Below, one piece after another: positions 42,922-51,187 of a stretch of 64,000 nt of DNA. The stretch spans positions 1 to 64,000 of the forward strand of contig NZ_WRPR01000077.1 in the NCBI RefSeq assembly GCF_010367455.1. The letters run 5' to 3'. Source of the DNA: Candidatus Laterigemmans baculatus (lineage in GTDB: Bacteria; Planctomycetota; Planctomycetia; Pirellulales; Pirellulaceae). Position 1 is the first letter of the stretch, and every line of letters begins with the position of its first letter. The notes below the pieces were generated by a model, which did no database searches, was not told the origin of the DNA, and saw only the letters and a list, made by a program, of their open reading frames with translations. The translations under genes and the position numbers were made by a program.

Positions 42922-44244
42922 CTACAGTTGGCTGAAGTAGCTTCGCCACGCCTGATCTAAATACTCCGGACGCAACTGGAGACGGGTTTTGCGGTAGATG
43001 CAGAAATTGCGGACCTGAGTGAGCAAGTCGCGCGGATGGCACCGCCGCAGCCCTCGCTTCTCGTGTTTGTAGCGAGCCAACAGATAGTCGGCGGCTTCGG
43101 GAGCCGGAGGGAAACCGAGCGATTCGGCCATCTCCGCCATCAGTCGCGCATACTCGGCGGCGGTCGGATCGCCGACGAGGATCTTATAAGGCACCCGACG
43201 TAGAAAGGCTTCGTCGACCAGCGAGTCGGGATTCAAGTTCGTCGAGAAAATGATAAGTTGTTCGAACGGAATCTGAATCTTTTTCCCAGTGGGGAGCGTG
43301 AGAAAATCGCAGCGACTCTCGAGCGGGACGATCCAGCGATTGAGCAGCTCCTCGGGGGCGACGCGCTGACGGCCGAAGTCGTCGATCAGCAGACAGCCGC
43401 AGTTGCTTTTCATCTGCAGCGGAGCCTCGCTGATGTTGCTTCGCGCGTCGTGTCGAACCTCGAGATTGTTCATCGTCAGCTCGCCGCCAACGATCACCGT
43501 CGGCCGTTGGATGCGGGCCCAGCGGCGATCGTACTCCTGCATCTCCAGCAGCCGTCCACCTCCCTCGGGAACCGGAGCTGGTCGATGGAAGGCGTCGTCT
43601 TTCAACTTGATGAGGTTTCCATCATCGAGAATGGCATGCGGAATCCAAATCTCTTGACCCAGGCAGGAAGTCAGGCAGCGGGCGATCGTGGTCTTACCAT
43701 TGCCGGGCGGCCCGAACAGGAATAATCCCGTATTGCTGTTGATCGCCGGTCCCAGTTGATCCAGCAGTTCGTCTTGATAGGAGATGCTCGACAGCGCTCG
43801 GCGGAGCTGATCGCGATCGATCGGCTCGAGCCCGGCCATCTGCGCTTCGACGCTCAACACGTAGTCGGAGAGGGGAACGGGAGCGGGCCCGACATATGCG
43901 CACTGACGGAATTGTTCCTGCGCTCGCCGCTGACCGGCTTCGGTCAGGGAATAGTAATAATCGTTGAAAGGCGCCGGGCGCACATGCGCGATCAATTTGC
44001 GCGTTCGCTGGACGTCGAGAACTGGTTCGATCAAGCGAAACGGAAGTCCGCTCGCCTCGGCGATCGCGCGCCCATGGAGGGTTCCTCCGGAGGCGACGAT
44101 TTTGAGGATTAACCCTTCGATGTAAGCTTCGCTCAGACCTGTTTCATGGTTGTCGCGGGGCTGGATCGGCCAGTACGTATCTTCGGACAGCAGGCCGTTG
44201 AGGTATCCCGAATCGATCGGGTGAGTCTCGTGAACGAGCGACAT
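42922..44244 (-). CDS. AAA-type ATPase with N-terminal winged-helix-like domain
   Basis: 440 residues from ATG 44244. The N-terminal part (about 40-115, LHGRAIAEASGLPFRLIEPV and DYYYSLTEAGQRRAQEQF) looks like a winged helix. The ATPase core has Walker A FLFGPPGNGKTT (178-185), Walker B CLLIDDFG (Asp288, Asp289), a sensor-like IIFSTNLNP and VDEAFLRRVPYKI. The target is unknown. It precedes the kinase-tubulin gene by 21 bp and so probably acts with it, for example by remodelling the polymer or recruiting it to DNA or membrane. The gap to the divergent FHA-EAL gene is 279 bp and must hold both promoters. Confidence 0.82.
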   Translation of the reverse strand: MSLVHETHPIDSGYLNGLLSEDTYWPIQPRDNHETGLSEAYIEGLILKIVASGGTLHGRAIAEASGLPFRLIEPVLDVQRTRKLIAHVRPAPFNDYYYSLTEAGQRRAQEQFRQCAYVGPAPVPLSDYVLSVEAQMAGLEPIDRDQLRRALSSISYQDELLDQLGPAINSNTGLFLFGPPGNGKTTIARCLTSCLGQEIWIPHAILDDGNLIKLKDDAFHRPAPVPEGGGRLLEMQEYDRRWARIQRPTVIVGGELTMNNLEVRHDARSNISEAPLQMKSNCGCLLIDDFGRQRVAPEELLNRWIVPLESRCDFLTLPTGKKIQIPFEQLIIFSTNLNPDSLVDEAFLRRVPYKILVGDPTAAEYARLMAEMAESLGFPPAPEAADYLLARYKHEKRGLRRCHPRDLLTQVRNFCIYRKTRLQLRPEYLDQAWRSYFSQL

Positions 44245-44523
44245 ATGCAAAACCTGCGGTAGATCAGTGGGCCAAGTGGCTCAGAAGCGGCGGGTCGTAC
44301 AACCATAGCTCGTCGTTTCTGCCATTCCGGGGTGGAACCGCTCGCGGATCTATCGGCGGCAACCCGCAGGTGATTGCTATTGAAAACGCCGACGCCTGGC
44401 TGGTTTGCGTTCTAGAGTTGTTTGGCGTGCTGCGCCACATTGGGGGGGTGAATGGGCCGTCTGACTTCGCTGGCCCGTCCCCGCGTGGCGCATTTTCGTA
44501 GGTCCACTGATAAGTCGATCGTG

Positions 44524-45669
44524 ATGCAAACCAATCTCGAATCCCTGCCGCACGATTCCTCCCGCCAAGGTTTGACCGCGATGGAAGATGCATGGTTTCT
44601 CTCCGGTCCGACGCGAGCGGGAGAGGCCGTTCGACTGATCTCGGTTGATGAGAATCCCTTCGTCGTGGGCCGACGGGCTGCGGCGGGAACCGCTCTGGCG
44701 CTGCAATTCAATACGGTCAGCGGAACCCATGCTTCGCTGTCCGTGAATAATGGCGAGCTCTTTCTCCGCGATCTCAACAGCACCAACGGGACTTATGTCA
44801 ACGGGCAGCGTCTCGGGGAGGTGGCCGTCAAGGTCCAGGAAGAGGATTTGATTCACTTTGCCGAGGCGCCGTTTCGCGTCCGCCGACAGTCGCCCACGAA
44901 CCTCAACAATGGCACGATCGCTGAGAATGTCTGCGACCAGGCGCTGGCGTTGGTCCAGTTCGATCGGCTGATGAGCCAGCGGCTCGTGGTCCCGCACTTT
45001 CAACCGATCGTCCGCCTCGCCGATGGGGTCCAAGTCGGTTGCGAAGTGCTTGGCCGCGGGCGGGCGTTTGGGCTCGAGAGCGTTGGCGCCATGTTCCATG
45101 CGGCAGCTCAGCTCAATCTGGAAGTGGAGCTGAGCTGTCTGCTCCGCTGGGAAGGGATCCGCGTCGGACGAGAGCTCGGCGGCAAGCCAACGCTGTTCGT
45201 CAATACGCATCCCAAGGAAATGAGCGGTCCGGGGCTGAGCCAGTCGCTAGAAACGCTCCGCGAGATGGCGGGCAACCACCAAATCGTGCTGGAGATCCAC
45301 GAGGCGGCCGTGACCGAGCCGGCGATGATGAAAGAGCTCTCGGCCCACCTCCAGGATCTGGAAATCCAGCTGGCTTACGATGATTTCGGTTCCGGCCAAG
45401 CGAGGTTGGCGGAACTGGTTGAGGCTCGCCCGGATTATGTGAAGTTCGACATCTCGCTCATTCGCGACATCCATAAAGCCGACGAGCACCGCCGGAAGAT
45501 GATCGAGAATCTGGTGCGGATGGTTCGCGACCTGGGGATCTCGGCGCTAGCCGAAGGAGTCGAGGTGGAGGCCGAGGGTCAAGTCTGCCGAGAGCTCGAG
45601 TTCGACCTGGCGCAGGGCTTCTACTACGGCATGCCTGCACCAGCCGAAATTCCCGGTCTCCCGTTGTAG
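44524..45669 (+). CDS. FHA-EAL protein: phosphothreonine reader fused to c-di-GMP phosphodiesterase
   Basis: 381 residues from ATG 44524 (an in-frame GTG/ATG further up is less likely). FHA domain about 28-122: Gly49-Arg50 (FVVGRR), Ser66/His69 (SGTHASL), Asn85-Asn88 (LNSTNGTYVNG), the residues that bind phosphothreonine. EAL domain about 150-381: Glu174 (CEVLGRGR), Asn227 (VNTHP), Glu257 (EIHE), Asp286-Asp287 (YDDFGSG), Lys307 (VKFDISL), Glu344 (AEGVE) and Gln364 (LAQGFYYG). All catalytic and metal ligands appear present, so it should hydrolyse c-di-GMP. No membrane segment. It is divergent from the AAA/kinase-tubulin operon, whose kinase could provide the phosphothreonine ligand. Confidence 0.88.
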   Translation: MQTNLESLPHDSSRQGLTAMEDAWFLSGPTRAGEAVRLISVDENPFVVGRRAAAGTALALQFNTVSGTHASLSVNNGELFLRDLNSTNGTYVNGQRLGEVAVKVQEEDLIHFAEAPFRVRRQSPTNLNNGTIAENVCDQALALVQFDRLMSQRLVVPHFQPIVRLADGVQVGCEVLGRGRAFGLESVGAMFHAAAQLNLEVELSCLLRWEGIRVGRELGGKPTLFVNTHPKEMSGPGLSQSLETLREMAGNHQIVLEIHEAAVTEPAMMKELSAHLQDLEIQLAYDDFGSGQARLAELVEARPDYVKFDISLIRDIHKADEHRRKMIENLVRMVRDLGISALAEGVEVEAEGQVCRELEFDLAQGFYYGMPAPAEIPGLPL

Positions 45670-45674
45670 GCCGC

Positions 45675-46292
45675 TCAGGCGGACAGCTTGGCGGCCAATT
45701 GGGCCACGTGCTTGCCTTGGAAACGGGCGATCGCCAACTCATTCGCCGTCGGGGTTCGCTCGCCGCGCGGACCGGCGATCGTCGAAGCCCCATAAGGGGT
45801 GCCGCCGCTGATCTCTTCAAGGTTCAGCAGTTCCTGAGCGGCATAGGGGACACCGCTGACCACCATGCCCTGGTGATAGAAGAAGGTATGCATGTGGACG
45901 AGCGTGGTCTCTTGTCCTCCGTGCTGGCTCGCCGTCGAAGTGAAGGCGCTGCCGACCTTTCCCACGAGCGCTCCTTTGACCCACATCCCGCCGGTCGCAT
46001 CGAGGAACGCTTGCATCTGCGCGCACGCGGCGCCGTACCGGGTCGGTGCACCAAGAAGGATGGCATCGGCGTCGGCCAAGTCCTGGGGATCGGCGATGGG
46101 GATATGGGCGAAGCTCTTCTTCGCTTCGACGGCCCCCATCTTCTCCAAGATCTCCTGCGAGAGTGTCTCCTGTACCTGAGCGAGCCGCACTTCGGCGCCG
46201 GCGACCTCCTTAGCACCCTCGGCCACCGCTTCGGCCAACTGGTAGACGTGGGTGTAGAGGCTGTGGAAGACAATCTGGACTTTGACCGCCAT
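45675..46292 (-). CDS. wrbA: WrbA-type NAD(P)H:quinone oxidoreductase
   Basis: 205 residues from ATG 46292. Flavodoxin-like fold with FMN-phosphate loop VFHSLYTHVYQLAEAVAEG, AILLGAPTRYGAACAQMQAF, and the WrbA signature KVGSAFTSTASQHGGQETT; a typical C-terminus (ANELAIARFQGKHVAQLAAK). It performs two-electron quinone reduction and protects against redox cycling. Its stop is 6 bp from the convergent FHA-EAL stop; no operon partner. Confidence 0.94.
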   Translation of the reverse strand: MAVKVQIVFHSLYTHVYQLAEAVAEGAKEVAGAEVRLAQVQETLSQEILEKMGAVEAKKSFAHIPIADPQDLADADAILLGAPTRYGAACAQMQAFLDATGGMWVKGALVGKVGSAFTSTASQHGGQETTLVHMHTFFYHQGMVVSGVPYAAQELLNLEEISGGTPYGASTIAGPRGERTPTANELAIARFQGKHVAQLAAKLSA

Positions 46293-46420
46293 GGTGTGCA
46301 AATCCTTTGGAGCAGGGGAGGGCAGGGGCAGCCGAGCGTGAAAGCGGGCTGCAGAGCATCGCGGCTCGCACGATAGCAGAATCGCGGAACCGCATCTTCC
46401 GTGCCTGTCGCGGGCCTTGG

Positions 46421-46744
46421 CTCTGTCAGAAAAGCACGCTTCCCCATCACCCTCCCCCCGGGAGGGTCGCGAGGAACGAGCGGGGAGGGGCTGGTAGACG
46501 CTCGCGCGATGAGTGGGTGTGACCCTTTTTCCTCAACGAATTGGCTTCTTTTTTAACGGCTTCATCGGGAGTTCGTGCCGAAACCCATTGCCCTCCCCGG
46601 GCCTAAGAGCCCGACCCTCCCGCAAGCGGGAGGATGATGTTTTGACTCGCCGTTTCTACTTCTGACGCCCTTTTCTTCCGGGCTTTTCACCATCCCAGGG
46701 TCGGGCTCCCGGGGGGAGGGTGTCAGCTGGGTTTTCTGGCAGAG
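46421..46744. mobile_element. 324-bp element with CTCTGTCAGAAAA / TTTTCTGGCAGAG ends
   Basis: The ends 46421-46433 and 46732-46744 match those of the 1838-2016 element with one mismatch. The interior includes CACCCTCCCCCCGGGAGGGT, GCGAGGAACGAGCGGGGAGG, and the GAGCCCGACCCTCCCG block twice, so this is an expanded copy. Flanks CCTTGG and CCTTAG may be an imperfect target duplication. No reading frame inside. Confidence 0.7.
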
Positions 46745-46747
46745 CCT

Positions 46748-46811
46748 TAGCCTCGGGCCTCGCAGCCCCGGAGTTTTCGCTGGTGCACCCGCGGCTAGCG
46801 CCGTCGGCTCA
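46748..46811. repeat. GAGCCGTAGGCGCTAGCC-family partial palindrome
   Basis: TAGCCTCGGGCCTCGCAGCC ... CACCCGCGGCTAGCGCCGTC followed by GGCTCA. The same arrangement, adjacent to a CTCTGTCAGAAAA-type end, is present at 21679-21772. Confidence 0.75.
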
Positions 46812-46842
46812 GCGGACACGCGACTGGATTTACGACAACCCT

Positions 46843-47337
46843 TTAGCGGTTCGTCTCGCGAGAGAGCGTGCAGGACTGGACGATCGTGTAGCCCGAGGTA
46901 AACCGGCTCACACCCCACGAGTTGAGGTTGACCGGAATCGTGACCGTGACGGAAACGCGTTCGAGCGTTTGCTCCACGTCGATCTCGACTCCTCGATCGG
47001 CTTGGACGGCGGCCAGCAGTTGCAGTGCGGCGGCGTCGGCGTCGCTGGCGGTACTTCCAGGGATGATGGCGTGCCGGGCCGCCTCGTAGGCAGCGTTGGC
47101 GGCCGTGTGGCGGAGGAAGTTCAACCGGGTGACTTCAATCGCGCTCAGAAATAGCAGCAAGATCACCGGAGCGACGACGGCGAACTCGACAGCGGTCACG
47201 CCTCGTCGCCCGTTCCCTCGCCGGCCCCGTTTCGGCTCCCCCTGGCGGCTGCGCGGAGTGGGGCCTCGCAGCCGGGTGCGGAAAGAAGAGGAGCCACCGG
47301 AGAGATGGCTCGCTTGATCTTGATGGTATGTGGACAT
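46843..47337 (-). CDS. TadE/TadF-like pseudopilin protein
   Basis: 164 residues. A long basic leader (RLRGPTPRSRQGEPKRGRRG) precedes RRGVTAVEFAVVAPVILLLF, the TadE-type signal/membrane segment with the conserved Glu, then an extracytoplasmic domain (RHTAANAAYEAARHAII, DRGVEIDVEQTLERVSVTVT). Minor pseudopilins of this sort belong to Tad/Flp pilus systems or related surface complexes. It is the last of three similar genes (gap 23 bp) and no Tad ATPase or secretin is present in the window. Confidence 0.85.
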   Translation of the reverse strand: MSTYHQDQASHLSGGSSSFRTRLRGPTPRSRQGEPKRGRRGNGRRGVTAVEFAVVAPVILLLFLSAIEVTRLNFLRHTAANAAYEAARHAIIPGSTASDADAAALQLLAAVQADRGVEIDVEQTLERVSVTVTIPVNLNSWGVSRFTSGYTIVQSCTLSRETNR

Positions 47338-47360
47338 GGGCGTTTGCCATGGACGTCGGG

Positions 47361-48647
47361 TTACTCGATCAACACGACCTGAATCGAGCGGGCCAGCTCT
47401 TGGAAGGCTTCGCGGAGTTCTTGTTCGCTTCGGGTGTGGTAGTACCGCCCGCCGGTAATCTCCGCGACTTCCGCGAGATCGGCCTGATGGGCGGTCATCA
47501 TCGTGATCGTATGGACGACGATGTTGGCAGCTTTCGCATCCTCCGCGGCGGCCACCGGATCGCGGCCCTCATTCCACTGACCATCGGTCAAGAGGATGAT
47601 TACCTTATTAGGAAGGGTGCGGGAGTTGGGCCCGGCCAGTACTTCGATGCCAGCATCGAGACCGGCGGCCAAATTGGTCGAGCCCATCATGGGGTTCCGC
47701 CCCAACTGTTCCACAGCGCTCGCCACGGCACTCCGGTTGGTTGGCCACGAGTGTTCTTCCGGCGAGGGGAGTGGAACATTGACGCTCGACCGCTCGAATC
47801 GCGTGTAAGGCGACAGTGGCATCTGGTAGTCCGAGCCCCAGGTGACGAGCGAAGTTCGCGGCGGCGGGTTGTAGTCCGCCGCTTCGTCCAAGAAAACGTC
47901 GACCGCTCGGGCGAGCACCGCCCAGCGGCTGGCTGTGGGATGGGGAGGCGAAACATGGTTCCGCCACATCTCACCCATCGAGCGGTTTGCAATCAGATAA
48001 GGGTTGCCGGGTGCATAGGAGTACGCTTCGCCCGACATGTCAAACAGCATCGATCCGGAGCGGTCCAGGCAGAGGCAAATCTCCACTTGCTGCTGGCCTG
48101 CGGTGGCTTGATGCCGTGGAGAGAAAGAATCGCGTCCGAGGATCTGACCGAAGTATAAGGGAATTGCCGAGTGCCGCGCTCCGCCGCCGGTACGACCGTC
48201 GACCCGAACGGCGTTTGCGGGTTCTAGATTCGGAACAAACTCCCACCGACCGTTGCTGCCAAATGCGAGCCGACCGAGTTCCACGTCGCTCCGGCGGATC
48301 CGGAAGGGTTCGCCAGCGACCGTGTTCAAGCGGGCGTACTCAACCGCGGCGGCTCTCGCTTGATTTCGGTTTTCGGTTCTCGCCAGCGCTTCGGCACCCG
48401 CTTTGGCCGCCGCGTCGGTCGCCACCCGCAACTCCGTCTTGGCCAACTGCATGTGGGCGAAATCGACGGTGATCGCCGCGGCGGCAACGAATGTAAAGAG
48501 CATGAAGACGATCAGAACCATCGATGCCCCGCGACGGCCGCCGGCCGTTCGAGAGTGACGCGCTTTCGGTGCTCTTCCAGCAAGGAGCGTTCGGCCGGTG
48601 GCCAAGGCGTCGGCTTCGCACGAATCGCAGAAACGAAACTTCATCAT
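47361..48647 (-). CDS. TadG-like protein with VWA domain
   Basis: 428 residues from ATG 48647 (ATG 48644 also possible). After a Cys-containing basic leader (MMKFRFCDSCEADALATGRT) the TadG-type segment GGRRGASMVLIVFMLFTFVAA spans the membrane, followed by HMQLAKTELRVATDAAAKAG, the helix typical of TadG. A VWA domain (about 195-428) has the MIDAS motif CLDRSGSML and IILLTDGQWNEGRDP. It likely anchors or assembles the surface pseudopilins encoded on either side. Confidence 0.88.
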   Translation of the reverse strand: MMKFRFCDSCEADALATGRTLLAGRAPKARHSRTAGGRRGASMVLIVFMLFTFVAAAAITVDFAHMQLAKTELRVATDAAAKAGAEALARTENRNQARAAAVEYARLNTVAGEPFRIRRSDVELGRLAFGSNGRWEFVPNLEPANAVRVDGRTGGGARHSAIPLYFGQILGRDSFSPRHQATAGQQQVEICLCLDRSGSMLFDMSGEAYSYAPGNPYLIANRSMGEMWRNHVSPPHPTASRWAVLARAVDVFLDEAADYNPPPRTSLVTWGSDYQMPLSPYTRFERSSVNVPLPSPEEHSWPTNRSAVASAVEQLGRNPMMGSTNLAAGLDAGIEVLAGPNSRTLPNKVIILLTDGQWNEGRDPVAAAEDAKAANIVVHTITMMTAHQADLAEVAEITGGRYYHTRSEQELREAFQELARSIQVVLIE

Positions 48648-48681
48648 TGAGCCTGCGCTGTTGGGCGTGGATGGGGAGCCT

Positions 48682-49179
48682 TCATTGACGGACCATCGAG
48701 ACCGTCTTCTCAATCGTTTTTCCCGTGAACAGCCTTAGCGGGCTCCAGGAGACCGAATCCACCGGGGCGGTCAGCCGCACCGTCAACCGCGTGCTCCGCG
48801 GCGTCTCCTCAGTTGCCACTGGCTCGACCGAATAGCCGTACTCGGTGATCCCGCGAGCGGCGAGGACTTCATCGATCCGGCGCTGTCCAGCGGCAGCCGT
48901 GCCCTTCTGACGAGTGACCTCGCGAGCGCCTTCGTAGGCGGCGACCGTGAGCGCCTGCTTCAAAAAAATCCCATCGGCCAGCTCGACCGCGCCAAACACA
49001 AGGACGAGAAGGAGCGGCAGTGCGATGGCCGTTTCCACCGCTGCCGCACCGCGACGCCGCGGCCCTCCGAGACCCAAACGACGGTGACGTTGAGCTGTGT
49101 GGCTGCGATGAGCTGCATGGCCGTGGGGGGCGGAGTGGCCGCAGCCGGCTGTGGGCGGGGACTCGTTGAGGTGGTTCAT
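48682..49179 (-). CDS. TadE-like pseudopilin protein
   Basis: 165 residues from ATG 49179. A His/Arg-rich leader (HGHAAHRSHTAQRHRRLGLG) precedes RRGAAAVETAIALPLLLVLV, the TadE-type segment with the conserved Glu, and FLKQALTVAAYEGAREVTRQ. The extracytoplasmic part is about 90 residues. First gene of the three-gene set; the next gene begins 34 bp downstream. Confidence 0.86.
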   Translation of the reverse strand: MNHLNESPPTAGCGHSAPHGHAAHRSHTAQRHRRLGLGGPRRRGAAAVETAIALPLLLVLVFGAVELADGIFLKQALTVAAYEGAREVTRQKGTAAAGQRRIDEVLAARGITEYGYSVEPVATEETPRSTRLTVRLTAPVDSVSWSPLRLFTGKTIEKTVSMVRQ

Positions 49180-49777
49180 GTTCCGAAGGCTCTCCACACG
49201 CCACTCGCGTTCCGCCTCCGCACCACGAGGTCGGTCAGAAGCGGGCGCACCTGGGGTCTCTCGTGGAAGCCTAGCTCGCCAATTTCGGGGGCGCCGCCGC
49301 GGCCGCAGTTTTTTCGTTCCCCCCCTGCCAGCGAGCAGTCATCCTCAGGCTGAGTGGTGGCAGTTTGGCCCGGCTCGTTGACCGGAGGGCTCGCGGAGGT
49401 CTTGATGATGCAGCGCGCGCTGGAGCTCCACGCGGGAGGGTACCTGGTCCGCTACTTCGCCACCAAGAAGCCGGTGGCTCGCCGACAGCGCCGGTGAAGG
49501 GATGGGGCCGGTGAAGGGGTGGGGCCGGTGAAGGAATGGGGGTGTGAGGGCGGCTGCGGGAGGAGTTCGCGAGCGCGGGCATCCCTCGGGCGGAGCGCGA
49601 CTCCGGTGTCGGCAGGAATTTCTGCCCGGTCGCTCGGGCGGGCTCGGCGGGTACAATTGGGCCGCGGCGGCGAAGCTGCGGGCGTTCTGCTGGGTCTCCT
49701 ATTTGGTACTCCGGTGGAAATGCTCCAGCGGAAGCGTCGCAGAGGACGCAGTTTCGCATATAAGAGAAACGCCATTC
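49180..49777. other. 598-bp region without a recognised gene
   Basis: Open frames on both strands overlap and lack recognisable domains. Contents that can be supported are a 17 bp tandem repeat (49491-49541) and the upstream region of tRNA-Met. It should contain the promoter of the three Tad-like genes. Confidence 0.55.
49491..49541 (+). repeat. Three tandem copies of a 17-bp unit
   Basis: CCGGTGAAGGGATGGGG at 49491, with copies at 49508 (GGGG variant) and 49525 (GGAATGGGG variant). Likely slippage-derived. Confidence 0.85.
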
Positions 49778-49850
<73 letters not shown>

Positions 49851-49904
49851 CTTTCTTCACCCTCCCGCCACGGCCCGCCGACAGCCGCCAAAACTCGGCG
49901 GGAC

Positions 49905-50930
49905 CTAATCCCGCTTTCGCAGCGCGACGTCCACAATCAACGGCAGGTGGTCCGAGCCGACGTTCGGGCCGGCTCGGCAGCTGAGGGTGGTCCATTCCTC
50001 GGTCGCGAGCACGTGGTCCAGCGGCACCCGGAGCGGCCAGGGAAGGTCGAGGCCCCATCGCGACGCTGGAAACGTCGGATGCAACCCGAAGCCGTCGCGC
50101 GTATCGGAGAGATCGGCCTGTTCGACGAGCTCGTCGAAGTGCGGCGACCACATCGTGATGTTGAGGTCGCCTGCCACGAGGACCGGCTCGGCCCGCCCGC
50201 CCACGTACTGGGCGAGCTCCTGGAGGTGCTCGTTGCGGTTCTCCCAGGTTTTCGAGTCCAGCGGCGCCGGCGGGTGCGTGGCGATGAGCACTGCCGGTTG
50301 GCCGCCCATGTCGAGCCGCGCCACGATGCTCGGAGACCACCGGCCGGTGAAGGTCTCAACCTCCACCGACTCGACCGGAAGGCGACTCAGCAGCAGGACG
50401 CCGAATTTGCCTTGCGTCGGAGTATCGTAGATCTCGTATCCCGCAGACACGTCGCGGATCTGCTCAAGCCACGCGGGGTCAACCTCGTTGAGCACCACGA
50501 GGTCCGGACGATCGCGGCGAAGCAGTTCGAGGACCGGTTCGAAGTCTTCGCTTGGCCCGCGGACATTGAGGACCATCAGACGCAGGTCGCGGTCGGCGTC
50601 GGCGGGCGCACTCTCGGGAGCTCCCCAGAACCACGGTGCCACAAACCAAGCATTGATCGCCGCTGCTGCCACCGCGATGGCCAGCCACGACCAAGCCCGC
50701 GTCAGGAGCAGAATCACCACGAGGACCAGTGCAATCGTGAGATACTGCATCCGGCCTTGGTTGAGCACGTCCAGCCACCACGCCGAATTGCCGAGGAAGG
50801 CCAGCAGCGTCAGCAGGAGCACGACCGCCGCCAGCATTCCGAAAACGCGCCCCACCGACAGCGATACTGGCCCCTGCCGGGGCCGCCCCTTCGACGTCTC
50901 TCCACTTTCGTTCCGCAGCTCGTCGTTCAT
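49905..50930 (-). CDS. Endonuclease/exonuclease/phosphatase-family membrane protein
   Basis: 341 residues from ATG 50930, preceded by GAGGTGAGGAGTCGAGC. Three N-terminal membrane helices (about 27-50, 58-77 and 82-100) anchor an EEP domain (about 112-341): RLMVLNVRGPSEDFEPVLEL (metal Asn), DLVVLNEVDPAW (metal Glu), VLVAGDLNITMWSPHF (catalytic Asp, Asn) and GPNVGSDHLPLIVDV (catalytic Asp, His). Such YafD-like proteins probably act on phosphoester bonds outside the membrane; the substrate is unknown. Confidence 0.9.
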   Translation of the reverse strand: MNDELRNESGETSKGRPRQGPVSLSVGRVFGMLAAVVLLLTLLAFLGNSAWWLDVLNQGRMQYLTIALVLVVILLLTRAWSWLAIAVAAAAINAWFVAPWFWGAPESAPADADRDLRLMVLNVRGPSEDFEPVLELLRRDRPDLVVLNEVDPAWLEQIRDVSAGYEIYDTPTQGKFGVLLLSRLPVESVEVETFTGRWSPSIVARLDMGGQPAVLIATHPPAPLDSKTWENRNEHLQELAQYVGGRAEPVLVAGDLNITMWSPHFDELVEQADLSDTRDGFGLHPTFPASRWGLDLPWPLRVPLDHVLATEEWTTLSCRAGPNVGSDHLPLIVDVALRKRD

Positions 50931-51187
50931 GCTCGACTCCTCACCTCCGCGGCGATCATGGTGGCGCTCCGCTGGTCGCGCTCCGCTGGTCGCGCTCTGG
51001 GCAGCGTCACCCCGATCCACGCCCATGCTTCCCCCGGTCCATGCTTCACTCTGCCTGCGAAGCCCGTGCCTGCCATGACGGCACGGCTTCCGGAGGCGCG
51101 CCGCTCGTCAGCGATTAGCGGGAGAAGTCGCCAGCGCGGGCATCGCTCGCGGCCCTACGTTCTACGGCTCCGGCAGGCGACGATTCT

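Larger units (their letters stand above)
46293..46842. other. 550-bp intergenic region made of repeat elements
   Basis: No gene is seen. From left to right: about 130 bp of unique sequence, the CTCTGTCAGAAAA-type element (46421-46744) and a half palindrome (46748-46811). The elements are described in their own entries. Confidence 0.7.

Noticed and set aside
49271-49759. 162-codon minus-strand frame upstream of tRNA-Met
   Set aside because: Pro/Arg-rich composition with tandem repeats and no family resemblance; the neighbouring frames are equally long.
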